Source of the DNA: Streptomyces sp. NBC_01485
Lineage (GTDB): Bacteria; Actinomycetota; Actinomycetes; Streptomycetales; Streptomycetaceae
DNA length: 64,000 bases
NCBI RefSeq assembly: GCF_036227125.1
Contig: NZ_CP109435.1
Span: 868,001 to 932,000 of the forward strand
Direction: 5' to 3'
Shown: one piece after another, positions 20,618 to 29,085 of the stretch
Layout of the letters: the number at the start of each line of letters is the position of its first letter
How positions within the stretch are numbered: position 1 is the first letter of the stretch
The notes under the pieces: model-generated
The model's input: only the letters and a program-made list of their open reading frames with translations
Databases searched by the model: none
What the model was told of the DNA's origin: nothing
Translations under genes and position numbers: made by a program

Positions 20618-23600
20618 ATGCCTTTCACCACTGTCGCCTTACGCGCTCCGCTGGTGCTCGTCCCGGGAATCGGGCTGGACGAGCAGCTCCGCACGAAGGC
20701 AGGGTCCAGCGCCGGGCTGCCGCCCGACGTCCCCCAGATCGTCCACGACCTGAACCAGCTCGACCGCGGCGCCGCCGTGCGCCTCGACCCGGGTAACAGC
20801 CAGTACAAACCGTCCTTGCTGGTGTACACGCGTACGTACCGGCTACGCCTCGAGGCGACGAAGCGAGGCACGGGCTACCTCGTCAAGCACATCGACCCGC
20901 TGCGCTTCGCAGACCGTGCTCACCTTGCCCGGTCCTGTCTCCTGGTGCGCCCGCCCGCCTGGAAGATGGTGCTCGAGCTGAGGGCGGTGCCCGAGGGCTC
21001 GGAGGCCCAGTGGCAGGTTCTCCAACAGGCCTGGCAGAGTCTCGGCCAGGTGCCTGCGCAGCAGGGAGGGGCCTCCTCCGTCAGCGAAAGCCAGTCGGAG
21101 TTCCTCGACACCGTGGACCGGCTGATCGACGCGGCCGAGGAGATCACCACCAGGGAGGATCGCAAGGCCGCGCCCTTCCCTTATCAGCGCCTGACAGCCA
21201 CCGGCGGCAAGCGCCGCAGCAGCACTCCGCAGTCGGCCTACGAATTCCAGCTCGTCGGACCCGAGTTGCCGCCGCTGGGCGCCTTCGTCCGGATCCAGGG
21301 TGACACGGCGACCCGCGGCAAGGTGAGGCGTGCCTCGGGGCAGTCCGTCACCGTCCGCTTCGATGAGCCCGTGTCGTGGGAACGGCTGCCCGCCCGCGGC
21401 GCCCTGGAACTCATACCCAGCACGGTGGTCTTCAGCAAACAGCGGCAGGCGGTAGCGCGTCTGCGCGCGCGGGACACGCAGAACCCGGGCCTGCTCCCGG
21501 CGCTGGTCGAGCACCAGGTGCGCACCATCCCGGCCACGGCCGCGCAGCCGCATGAGGGCCTCGACCCCGAGCAACTCGCCGCCTTCCGCAAGGCGTTGAC
21601 CACGGAAGACCTCCTTGTGGTACTCGGCCCGCCCGGTACCGGCAAGACCCGGACCATCACCGAGATCGCCCACACGACCGCGCTCACGGCCGCCGGCGAC
21701 AGCGGCCGGGTCCTCGTCACCTCCCACACCAATCGCGCCGTGGACAACGTGCTCGCCCGCCTGCCCCGGGATCTCGTGGTGATCCGGGTCGGAGACGAGA
21801 GCAAGGTCCACGCCGATGTGAAGCCGCTGCTCCTGGAGGAACAGTCGGAGAACCTTGCCGAGGGAATCCGGCACACCATGGTCCTGCGCGAACAGGCCTA
21901 CCGGGAGGCGGAGGCCGCCGCGCCGTGGACGGCGGAACTCGCCGCCCTGCTCCACCGGGTCGACGACCTCGCCCGGAACGAGAAGGCCGCGGCCCAGCGT
22001 CTCGACAACGCGATCCGAGCGGCCACCGCACCGGCCCGGGAACGGCTTGCGGCACTCCGAAGCGAGGAGAACGAGCGGGAGTCGGCGCGGCTGCGGCTCA
22101 CCGAACGGGCGGCTCGGCTCCAGTCGAAGGTGCGGTCCGGGCGGCAGCGTTCCGACGCTTGGCTGACCGGCTGGCTGCACCGCTCCAGGGCCCGCCGCGG
22201 AGAAGAGGAACTCACCGCGGTGGGGCACGAGATTCAGCGGCTCGAGGCACTGGGCCCTGAGCTGCGCCGGCAGGCCGAAGCGGCCGGCGCCGAGGCGGAC
22301 CGCGCGAAACGGGAGGACCCCGCCGTCAGCGCGGACCTGGCTGCCCGTCAGGCAGCAGGGCGTCAGCTCGGCAAGGGCCTTCAGTCCGCCTACGAGGCCG
22401 CCGACATGGCGGTCCACGCGCTCGGCGCGGCCGTGCCGGGCGTGTCGGCACCCACGCGGCTGTCGGACCCGGCCGATGCGGCAGGCGCCCTGCACACTCT
22501 GCACCGGCAGTTGGAAGCGTGGCTGCCGCTTGTCTCCGAACGCCGGAAACTCACCCGGCAGTGGCAGGCCGCCATCGCCCAGGACCCGGGCCAGCTGGTG
22601 CCCGAACTCGTCCGCTATGCCCAGGTGGTCGGCGCCACCTGTATCGGGGCCGCTTCCTGTGCCGAACTGTCCGGAGTCGACTTCGACTTGGGGATTCTCG
22701 ACGAGGCCGGCCAGATCGGCGTCCCGGACGCGCTGGTGCCGTTGACCCGGGTCCGCCGGGGTGTCCTGGTCGGCGACGACCGGCAGCTGCCGCCCTTCCT
22801 CGACTCCGAGGTGGCCGAATGGGCCCAGGGCGCCGGCGACCCCAGACTGCTCCGGTTGACGTCACACAGCGCCTTGGAGCTGCTGCGGGCCGGGCTGCCG
22901 TCCTCCCACATCGTCCAGTTGACCCGACAGCGCCGGATGCCGGCCGAGATCGCCGACTTCATCTCGGCCTCCTTCTACCGGGGAGAACTGCTCACAGAGA
23001 AGGAACACCGGCACACCGACCCGATGTTCGCGAGCCCGATGGCCTTCGTCGACACCGCCGCGCTGCCCGATCGCCAACGTCACGAGACGGGCGGACGGCG
23101 TGCCGAGAGCCGAGGCCGTAAAGGCGTCTTCAACACCTGTGAGGCGCGTCTCCTGGCCCGCCTCGCCGCCTTCTACCACCGGCGGGGTTCCGAGTGGGTG
23201 GTGATCGTCCCCTACCTTGCGCAGCGCCTGGAGGTCGTGCGGCACCTCACCCCCTTGATCGGCGACTCACAGCTCGCCGACGCCTCGGTCGGCAGCGTCG
23301 ACTCCTACCAGGGCGGAGAGCGCGAGGTCGTCCTGTACGGCTTCACGCGCAGCAACCCCGAGGGCCGGATCGGCTTCCTCAAGGAGCTGCGGCGCGCCAA
23401 TGTCGCCTTCACCCGCGCCAAGAGCCAGTTGGTGCTGACGGGCGATCTGAGCACCCTGCTCCGCGCGGACGACCCCGGATTCCGCGCTCTGGCCGACGAT
23501 CTTCACCGGCATCTGCTCGACCGCGGCGACCTGTGGGACTACCAGGACGTCATGGCGGCGCTCGACGAAGCACTCGACGACACCGCCCCGAGCCTGGACG

Positions 23601-23638
23601 AAGAAGCCGGCCCGTCCCCGGAAGGAGGCCGACCGTGA
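20618..23638 (+). CDS. UPF1-like superfamily 1 helicase
   Basis: 1006 aa. A unique N-terminus (1-300) precedes SF1 motifs. Walker A is GPPGTGKT (337-344) and motif Ia is VLVTSHTNRAVDNVL (366-380). Walker B is LGILDEAG (691-698), with DEAG where DEAS/DEAQ is usual; motif III is GDDRQLPP (719-726). Further on come SVDSYQGGEREVVLY and ANVAFTRAKSQLVLTGD. A long charged coiled-coil-like insert (about 425-600) separates motifs Ia and II. It starts 9 bp after the nucleosidase gene and overlaps the next gene. Related helicases occur in several phage-defence systems. Confidence 0.88.
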   Translation: MPFTTVALRAPLVLVPGIGLDEQLRTKAGSSAGLPPDVPQIVHDLNQLDRGAAVRLDPGNSQYKPSLLVYTRTYRLRLEATKRGTGYLVKHIDPLRFADRAHLARSCLLVRPPAWKMVLELRAVPEGSEAQWQVLQQAWQSLGQVPAQQGGASSVSESQSEFLDTVDRLIDAAEEITTREDRKAAPFPYQRLTATGGKRRSSTPQSAYEFQLVGPELPPLGAFVRIQGDTATRGKVRRASGQSVTVRFDEPVSWERLPARGALELIPSTVVFSKQRQAVARLRARDTQNPGLLPALVEHQVRTIPATAAQPHEGLDPEQLAAFRKALTTEDLLVVLGPPGTGKTRTITEIAHTTALTAAGDSGRVLVTSHTNRAVDNVLARLPRDLVVIRVGDESKVHADVKPLLLEEQSENLAEGIRHTMVLREQAYREAEAAAPWTAELAALLHRVDDLARNEKAAAQRLDNAIRAATAPARERLAALRSEENERESARLRLTERAARLQSKVRSGRQRSDAWLTGWLHRSRARRGEEELTAVGHEIQRLEALGPELRRQAEAAGAEADRAKREDPAVSADLAARQAAGRQLGKGLQSAYEAADMAVHALGAAVPGVSAPTRLSDPADAAGALHTLHRQLEAWLPLVSERRKLTRQWQAAIAQDPGQLVPELVRYAQVVGATCIGAASCAELSGVDFDLGILDEAGQIGVPDALVPLTRVRRGVLVGDDRQLPPFLDSEVAEWAQGAGDPRLLRLTSHSALELLRAGLPSSHIVQLTRQRRMPAEIADFISASFYRGELLTEKEHRHTDPMFASPMAFVDTAALPDRQRHETGGRRAESRGRKGVFNTCEARLLARLAAFYHRRGSEWVVIVPYLAQRLEVVRHLTPLIGDSQLADASVGSVDSYQGGEREVVLYGFTRSNPEGRIGFLKELRRANVAFTRAKSQLVLTGDLSTLLRADDPGFRALADDLHRHLLDRGDLWDYQDVMAALDEALDDTAPSLDEEAGPSPEGGRP

Positions 23639-24849
23639 CGACAGCGCCGCGCCTGATGCCGTTCCCCGAGGAACGGGTCCTGGAGGATGCCGCCTTCGGC
23701 CAGGGCATCGTGCCCACCCGGCTCCACGCCCTGCTGCTGCCCGTCTGGCAGGTGGAGATCCGTGCCGACATCACCGAGGGCGAGGACTTCTTCCTCATCG
23801 ACCGCTTCCTGGAGCGCGGGCTGCGCCACGGCGCCTTGCACACCGTCGACGAACTGTCCACGTTCTTCGCCCTGGACCGTGCCCTGGTCGCTCAGGCCGT
23901 TCGCGTCCTGACCGCGATCGGCCATGTGCAGGAGTCCGCGGGTCGTCTCTCCTTGACACCGCTGGGGCAGCGCTCCGTGGACGACGACGTCCGCTACGTG
24001 ATCACCCGTCAAGATCGCCGCAGGCTGTACTTCGAGGCTCTGAGCTGCACCCCGCTGACACGGGTCCACTACGACGAAGAGGTCGTGACCCCGTTGTCCG
24101 GCGACGAACTGGACAGGGCACTGCGGAGCGACCGCTACCCCCGTTTCACCCCGATCCACGTGACCTCCGGCTTCGACCGCGCGGCCCTCGACCGCCTCAC
24201 GAGCCGCACGGACCGGGCCCGGTTCAATCTGCCCGTCGCCCTCGACGCGCTGGAGAGCCTGAACGAGGAGATCGTCTTCCTTCCGGTCTATCTGGTGCGC
24301 GGCAAGGCGGGGCTCCTGGTCTACGGCCAGGCGGGGGCGGGCGCCACCCATGACCCGGAGCTCAGCGAACTCTGCACCCGTACGCCAGAGGTGATCAGCG
24401 CACTCGACGACGGGACCACGGCCGAGGAGGCGGACGAGCGGGTCCTGCGGGCCGCCCGTAAGTGGCTCCGCGAGCAGCAACTCGACTCGGTCGCTCCGGA
24501 GAAGGACGACGACGGCACCTGGTCGGTCTCCCTGCCCGCCACCGCCTTCGGCGAGAAAGGGCTCCCGGCGTCCCGCATCGGCACCTACCGCATGGCAGGC
24601 AGTGGCTTCTTCCGCTTGTGGTGCCCGGACGACAGCCTGCGCAAGCGCGCCCTGCTGGACCGCCTGGACCAGCGCCTCGGGTCTCGACGGCAGGTCACCC
24701 GGCAGGAGGTGGAGGAACTCATCGCTCGCCTGGCCCGCCAACTGCGTCTGGAGATCCCCGATCTGTCCCGGCTCCGCGGCGGCGCCAGGAAGACCGGCCT
24801 CAGCGGCCTCGAGGCCCAATTGGCCCGACTGGAGAACGAACAACAGTGA
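23635..24849 (+). CDS. Unknown protein with winged-helix-like region, third gene of putative defence operon
   Basis: 404 aa. The GTG start at 23635 has GGAAGGAGG upstream and overlaps the helicase stop. Residues about 60-110 (TVDELSTFFALDRALVAQAV, then LTAIGHVQESAGRLSLTPLG) read as a winged helix-turn-helix. The middle has LNEEIVFLPVYLVRGKAGLLVYGQAG and the end is a charged helix (ELIARLARQLRLEIPDLSRL). No nuclease or ATPase motif is seen. It may be a DNA- or RNA-recognition subunit that partners the helicase (inference). Confidence 0.75.
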   Translation: MTTAPRLMPFPEERVLEDAAFGQGIVPTRLHALLLPVWQVEIRADITEGEDFFLIDRFLERGLRHGALHTVDELSTFFALDRALVAQAVRVLTAIGHVQESAGRLSLTPLGQRSVDDDVRYVITRQDRRRLYFEALSCTPLTRVHYDEEVVTPLSGDELDRALRSDRYPRFTPIHVTSGFDRAALDRLTSRTDRARFNLPVALDALESLNEEIVFLPVYLVRGKAGLLVYGQAGAGATHDPELSELCTRTPEVISALDDGTTAEEADERVLRAARKWLREQQLDSVAPEKDDDGTWSVSLPATAFGEKGLPASRIGTYRMAGSGFFRLWCPDDSLRKRALLDRLDQRLGSRRQVTRQEVEELIARLARQLRLEIPDLSRLRGGARKTGLSGLEAQLARLENEQQ

Positions 24850-24909
24850 TCACCGCTTCCAAGGGGGAAAGAGCACGTTGCCTCGTCGCCCGCGAACTGG
24901 GCGTCCATC

Positions 24910-25098
24910 TTGGCGCGCAGCTCGTGCACGTTGAGGCAGGGCCTGCGGCTGCACTACCCGGACGGCGGCATCGAGCACGTCGGTCCGCGGCTGCGGCGCG
25001 ACGTACACGACGACATCGCCCAAAGCCTGGAGCGGGACTGGCCGCCCTACATCCAGGGCCTCATCGACGACGGCGCCTTCCATACCCGGACCCGGTGA
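24910..25098 (+). CDS. Small reading frame after defence operon, start uncertain
   Basis: About 50-62 aa; the part GLRLHYPDGGIEHVGPRLRR, then DDIAQSLERDWPPYIQGLID, looks protein-like. The start could be TTG 24910 or a nearby TTG. A well-placed ribosome binding site (AAGGGGGAAAG) instead serves a TTG at 24878 in another frame that stops after 18 codons, so a frameshift is possible. It may be a decayed fourth gene. Confidence 0.4.
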   Translation: MARSSCTLRQGLRLHYPDGGIEHVGPRLRRDVHDDIAQSLERDWPPYIQGLIDDGAFHTRTR

Positions 25099-25150
25099 GT
25101 CCGGTGGACCCGGTGAATCCGAGATTTCGCGCCCCTCAGGATGATCTTGC

Positions 25151-25573
25151 TCAGCCCAGGAAGCTCAGTCGAACCTGACGGTTGGGATTGTCCTTGTTGG
25201 TGTCCACCAGGCACACCGACTGCCAGGTCCCCAGTTCCAGCCTGCCGTGCAGGACCGGCAGGGTCGCGTGGGGTGGGACGAAGGCCGGGAGGACGTGGTC
25301 GCGGCCGTGGCCGGGGCTGCCGTGGCGGTGCTGCCAGCGGTCGTCGGCGGGGAGGAGCGTGTGCAGGGCGGCGAGGAGGTCGTCGTCGCTGCCGGAGCCC
25401 GTCTCGATGACCGCGATGCCGGCCGTGGCGTGCGGGACGAAGACGTTGAGGAGGCCGTCGCGACCGGCGGCCACTTCACGGAGGAACGCCTCGCAGTCCC
25501 CGGTGAGATCGACGACTCGCTCCCGGGAACCGGACGCCACGTGCAGAACTCGGGTGGTGAACGCATCTGACAT
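25151..25573 (-). CDS. YjbQ family (UPF0047) protein
   Basis: 140 aa. Hallmarks: VFVPHATAGIAVIETG (conserved H-TA-), the HGRDHVLPAFVPPHATLPVLHGRLELGTWQSVCLVD run, split by conserved His and Glu. Members have weak thiamine-phosphate synthase activity in vitro; the true role is unresolved. The ATG at 25571-25573 (MSDAFTTR) was taken over one six codons upstream. Single gene, convergent with the small frame before it. Confidence 0.93.
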   Translation of the reverse strand: MSDAFTTRVLHVASGSRERVVDLTGDCEAFLREVAAGRDGLLNVFVPHATAGIAVIETGSGSDDDLLAALHTLLPADDRWQHRHGSPGHGRDHVLPAFVPPHATLPVLHGRLELGTWQSVCLVDTNKDNPNRQVRLSFLG

Positions 25574-25696
25574 GCCCCCATCCTGACCCATACGCCGCGT
25601 TCCGCACCCACCCGACCGCCCGCACCGTGATACCAGGGGTCCGATCCGCGAGACGCCCGTTGACCGTGGGCATGGAGGCTGACTACGTTCAGCCGC

Positions 25697-25780
25697 ATGT
25701 TGCGTTCAGCCCTGCTCACCACGCGCGGTCACATCGACCTGCTGCGGGTGGCCTCTGCCGCGTGTTGTCGCGGCCGCTGA
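25697..25780 (+). CDS. 27-aa Cys-Cys leader peptide upstream of sulfonate importer
   Basis: The ORF reads MLRSALLTTRGHIDLLRVAS then AACCRGR, ending TGA at 25778-25780. The pattern (R...LT-R-HIDL-R--SA-C) is that of the short actinobacterial leader peptides placed before sulfur-metabolism genes. Tandem Cys codons near the stop fit cysteine-responsive attenuation, as described for short Cys-codon ORFs in mycobacteria. No Shine-Dalgarno sequence is seen, so it may be leaderless. The importer starts 164 bp downstream. Confidence 0.75.
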   Translation: MLRSALLTTRGHIDLLRVASAACCRGR

Positions 25781-25944
25781 CGCCCTTTCGGCTTCTAGCC
25801 TCACCTTTCGCACCACCCTTCCTCACTCCCGCCTTCGCCCGCCCTGCCCGCGCGCCCGGTCACCCCTGAACCGACCGTGACGCGGCGGTGCCGAGGTGCG
25901 CCCGCCCGTACTCGCAGGCCGCCGTTCCTCTCCGTGGAGCCCCG

Positions 25945-26892
25945 ATGAGCATCAGTCACGCCCCACCCGAAGCTTCTGAGCCGGATATTTCTCCTATATC
26001 CGCCCAGCTCCAGTACCAGTCCGTCGCCGAGCGGCCCGACATCGACGCCAAGGGCGAGGGCGAGGGCGACGGTGAGGCCGAGGCCGACCTTGACCTCGTT
26101 CCCCTCGTCCCCCGTTCCTCCCGTCGCGCCCGCGTCCCCCGCTGGCTCCGCAGGACCACCGGCCCGGTCCTGCTTCTCCTCCTGTGGCAACTCCTCAGCG
26201 CCACAGGCGTGTTGACCTCCGACGTCCTCGCCTCACCCGGGCGCATCGCCCAGGTCGCCGGTGATCTCGTCTCCGACGGCTCCCTGTCCTCGGCCATGGG
26301 CACCTCGCTCCAGCGCGTGGCCGGGGGGCTGCTCCTGGGCACCGTCATCGGCACCGGACTCGCCCTGGTGTCCGGGCTGTTCCGGATCGGCGAGGATCTC
26401 GTCGACGCCCCGGTGCAGATGTTGCGGACCGTGCCGTTCGTCGGCCTCATCCCGCTGTTCATCATCTGGTTCGGCATCGGCGAGACCCCGAAGATCGCCA
26501 TCATCACGCTCGGGGTGACCTTCCCGCTCTACCTCAACGTCTATGCCGGGATCCGGGGCGTGGACGCGCAGTTGATCGAGGCCGGGGAGTCGCTCGGGCT
26601 GTCGCGCCGGGGCCTGGTACGGCATGTGATCCTGCCGGGCGCGCTGCCCGGCGCGCTGACCGGCCTGCGCTATTCGCTCGGTATCGCCTGGCTCGCGCTG
26701 GTCTTCGCCGAGCAGATCAACGCCGACTCCGGCATCGGCTCCCTGATGGTGCAGGCGCGGGACTTCCTGCGCACCGACGTCATCGTGGTCTGCCTCATCG
26801 TCTACGCCTTCCTCGGCCTGCTCGCCGACTTCATCGTCCGTTCCCTCGAAAGGCTGCTGCTGCAATGGCGACCGACGTTCACCGGCCGGTGA
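25945..26892 (+). CDS. ssuC: Sulfonate/taurine-type ABC transporter permease
   Basis: 315 aa. A disordered acidic N-terminal tail (to about residue 50) precedes six membrane helices of the BPD_transp_1 fold. The EAA loop region ESLGLSRRGLVRHVILPGAL-P is clear, as are PFVGLIPLFIIWFGIGE and GIAWLALVFAEQINADSGIG. These are the SsuC/TauC signatures. The ATG at 25945 has GTGGAG upstream. It overlaps the ATPase gene by 28 nt. Imports aliphatic sulfonates or similar for sulfur; the exact substrate cannot be read. Confidence 0.9.
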   Translation: MSISHAPPEASEPDISPISAQLQYQSVAERPDIDAKGEGEGDGEAEADLDLVPLVPRSSRRARVPRWLRRTTGPVLLLLLWQLLSATGVLTSDVLASPGRIAQVAGDLVSDGSLSSAMGTSLQRVAGGLLLGTVIGTGLALVSGLFRIGEDLVDAPVQMLRTVPFVGLIPLFIIWFGIGETPKIAIITLGVTFPLYLNVYAGIRGVDAQLIEAGESLGLSRRGLVRHVILPGALPGALTGLRYSLGIAWLALVFAEQINADSGIGSLMVQARDFLRTDVIVVCLIVYAFLGLLADFIVRSLERLLLQWRPTFTGR

Positions 26893-27815
26893 GCCCCCAG
26901 GCGGAGCGGACGTCCCACCCGTCCCCGGCCTCCGAGTCCTCCCCGATATCTCCGACGACCGCGACCACTGCGCCGAACGCGACGACTTCGACGACTTCGA
27001 CGACAGTGTCCCCAGCGCCCGCGCCCGACGCCTCCCCGGTGGCCCGAGCAGCCCGCGCGACCCACGCGCCACTGGCGACCCGCGCGCCGCTGACGCCCCC
27101 CGCCCCGCTGGCGGTCCGCGTCGAAGGGCTGACGCGCTCCTTCGACGGCCGCGCCGTCATCGACGACCTCCGACTCGACATCCGGCCGGGCGAGTTCGTG
27201 GCCCTGCTGGGCCGCAGCGGCTGCGGCAAGTCGACTCTGCTGCGCATCCTCGCCGGGCTCGACCGCGACATCGAGGGCACGGTGCTGGTGCCGCGCCGCA
27301 AGGCCGTCGCCTTCCAGTCGCCGCGGCTGATGCCGTGGAAGAAGGTGTGGCGCAACGTGCTCCTCGGGCTGCCGGGCCGACCCGAACGCCCCGTCGCCGA
27401 CAAGGCCCTGGCCGAGGTGGGGCTCGGGCACCGCTCCGACGCCTGGCCGAAGACTCTCTCCGGCGGCGAGGCCCAGCGCGCCTCCCTGGCCCGGGCCCTG
27501 GTACGCGAACCCGATCTGCTGCTGCTCGACGAGCCGTTCGGCGCGCTCGACGCGCTCACCCGCATCAAAGCCCAGCAACTGGTGGGCGAGTTGTGGCAGC
27601 GCCGCGGCTGCGCCGTGCTGCTCGTCACGCACGACGTCGAGGAGGCGGTGCTGCTCGCCGACCGGGTCCTGGTGATGGACGACGGGATCATCGCGCACGA
27701 GCAGGAGATCGGCCTCGACCGCCCCCGCGACATCGCCGACCCCCGGTTCGCGGAACTACGTGCCGGCCTGCTGCGCCGCCTAGGCGTGAACCCCACGGCC
27801 ACCGAAGCCACCTGA
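26865..27815 (+). CDS. ssuB: Sulfonate/taurine-type ABC transporter ATPase
   Basis: 316 aa. Walker A GRSGCGKST (about 121-129), Q-loop AFQSPRLMPW, signature LSGGEAQRASLARAL, Walker B LLLLDEPFGALD and H-loop LLVTHDVEEAV are complete. An unusual Thr/Pro/Ala-rich tail of about 80 residues precedes the ATPase domain. The ATG at 26865 overlaps the permease gene; a later in-frame start could give the usual length. Works with the SsuC and SsuA homologues on either side. Confidence 0.92.
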   Translation: MATDVHRPVSPQAERTSHPSPASESSPISPTTATTAPNATTSTTSTTVSPAPAPDASPVARAARATHAPLATRAPLTPPAPLAVRVEGLTRSFDGRAVIDDLRLDIRPGEFVALLGRSGCGKSTLLRILAGLDRDIEGTVLVPRRKAVAFQSPRLMPWKKVWRNVLLGLPGRPERPVADKALAEVGLGHRSDAWPKTLSGGEAQRASLARALVREPDLLLLDEPFGALDALTRIKAQQLVGELWQRRGCAVLLVTHDVEEAVLLADRVLVMDDGIIAHEQEIGLDRPRDIADPRFAELRAGLLRRLGVNPTATEAT

Positions 27816-27989
27816 CGCTCCATCAGTACCACCCGTCCCGTCTCCCGTCCCCCCTCCCCCGCACCATCCGCTCCGCTCTCTCACCCCATCACTCCCAACG
27901 CCCCTCCACCCTCTACTCCCCCTCTGCTCACCCTCGCCTCACACGATCTCTCACGCCCTCATCTGGCGCTTCCCTCAGAACGGACTCCC
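27816..27989 (+). other. Pyrimidine-rich spacer before ssuA
   Basis: Almost 150 nt of C/T (for example CCCTCTACTCCCCCTCTGCTC) with very few G on the plus strand. No hairpin or gene is seen. Such unstructured, G-poor RNA could be a rut-like Rho site or an unstructured translation-enhancing leader. Confidence 0.6.
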
Positions 27990-29021
27990 ATGCGACGACG
28001 CCTCGCCCCCGCCGCCCTGCTGCTCCCCCTCGCCCTCCTGCTCACCGCCTGCGGCGGGAACTCGTCCGCCAGCACGGGCATCGGCGGCGGTGCCGACACG
28101 GACGGCAAGGGCTCTCTCACACTCAACGTCGGAGACCAGAAGGGTGGTTCCGAAGCCATCCTGCGAGCTGCCGGGGAGCTGAAGAATCTCGACTACAAGA
28201 TCAAGTGGTCCACCTTCACCTCCGGACCGCCGCTACTGGAGGCGGTCAACGCCGGCGCTGTCGACGTCGGCGGCGTCGGCAACACGCCGCCCGTCTTCGC
28301 GGCCGGGGCCGGTTCGAAGATCACGGTCGTGTCCGCCTTCCACGGCACGTCCAAGGGCGACGCCGTCCTCGTGCCGAACGACTCCAAGCTGACGAAGCCC
28401 GAGCAGCTCAAGGGCAGGTCGGTTGCCGTGGCGCAGGGCTCCTCCGCGCACTACCAACTGGTGGCCTCCCTCAAGGCGGCCGGGCTGAGTCTGAGCGACG
28501 TGAAGGTCAAGTACCTCCAACCGGCCGACGCGCTCGCCGCGTTCACCTCGGGCAAGGTCGACGCATGGGCGGTGTGGGACCCGTACACGTCGCAGGTGCT
28601 CCAGGCGAAGCAGGGCCGGGTGCTGACCACCGGCGACGGCGTCACCAACGGGCTCACCTTCCAGGTGGCCGCGCCCTCCGTGCTGAAGGACACGAAGAAG
28701 GCCGCCGCCGTCAAGGACTACCTTGACCGGCTGCGGCGCGCCACGACCTGGGTGCACGACCACCAGGAGGAGTCGGCCAAGGTGTGGGCGAAGGACACCG
28801 GACTGCCGTACGAGGTGGCGTCGGCCGCGGTGAAGCAGACCTACGCCTCCCGGATCCCGGTCGCGGTCGACAAGCCGCTGATCGCCTCCGAGCAGCGGAT
28901 CGCCGACACGTTCACGGAGCTGAAGCTCATCCCCGGCAAGGTGGACTTCGGCGCCTTCGTGGACCCGCGCTACAACGGCGACCTGCCGCCCCCCACCACT
29001 CCCGCGCGCGTGTCCTCGTAA
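27990..29021 (+). CDS. ssuA: Sulfonate/taurine-type ABC substrate-binding lipoprotein
   Basis: 343 aa. The signal peptide ends in a lipobox (LLLTAC, Cys21), so it should be lipid-anchored outside the membrane. The mature part is an NMT1/SsuA-like two-lobe binding protein: VGDQKGGSEAILRAAGELK, FTSGPPLLEAVNAGAVDVGGVGNTPPVFAA and GKVDAWAVWDPYTSQVL. The last gene of the ssuCBA set. The ATG is supported by the signal-peptide start MRRRLAPAALLL. Confidence 0.94.
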   Translation: MRRRLAPAALLLPLALLLTACGGNSSASTGIGGGADTDGKGSLTLNVGDQKGGSEAILRAAGELKNLDYKIKWSTFTSGPPLLEAVNAGAVDVGGVGNTPPVFAAGAGSKITVVSAFHGTSKGDAVLVPNDSKLTKPEQLKGRSVAVAQGSSAHYQLVASLKAAGLSLSDVKVKYLQPADALAAFTSGKVDAWAVWDPYTSQVLQAKQGRVLTTGDGVTNGLTFQVAAPSVLKDTKKAAAVKDYLDRLRRATTWVHDHQEESAKVWAKDTGLPYEVASAAVKQTYASRIPVAVDKPLIASEQRIADTFTELKLIPGKVDFGAFVDPRYNGDLPPPTTPARVSS

Positions 29022-29085
29022 TCACAGCCGACAGGACAGCCGCCGCCCCGGGAAGATCCACGCCCGTCGTTCCGTTGGTAGAGGC

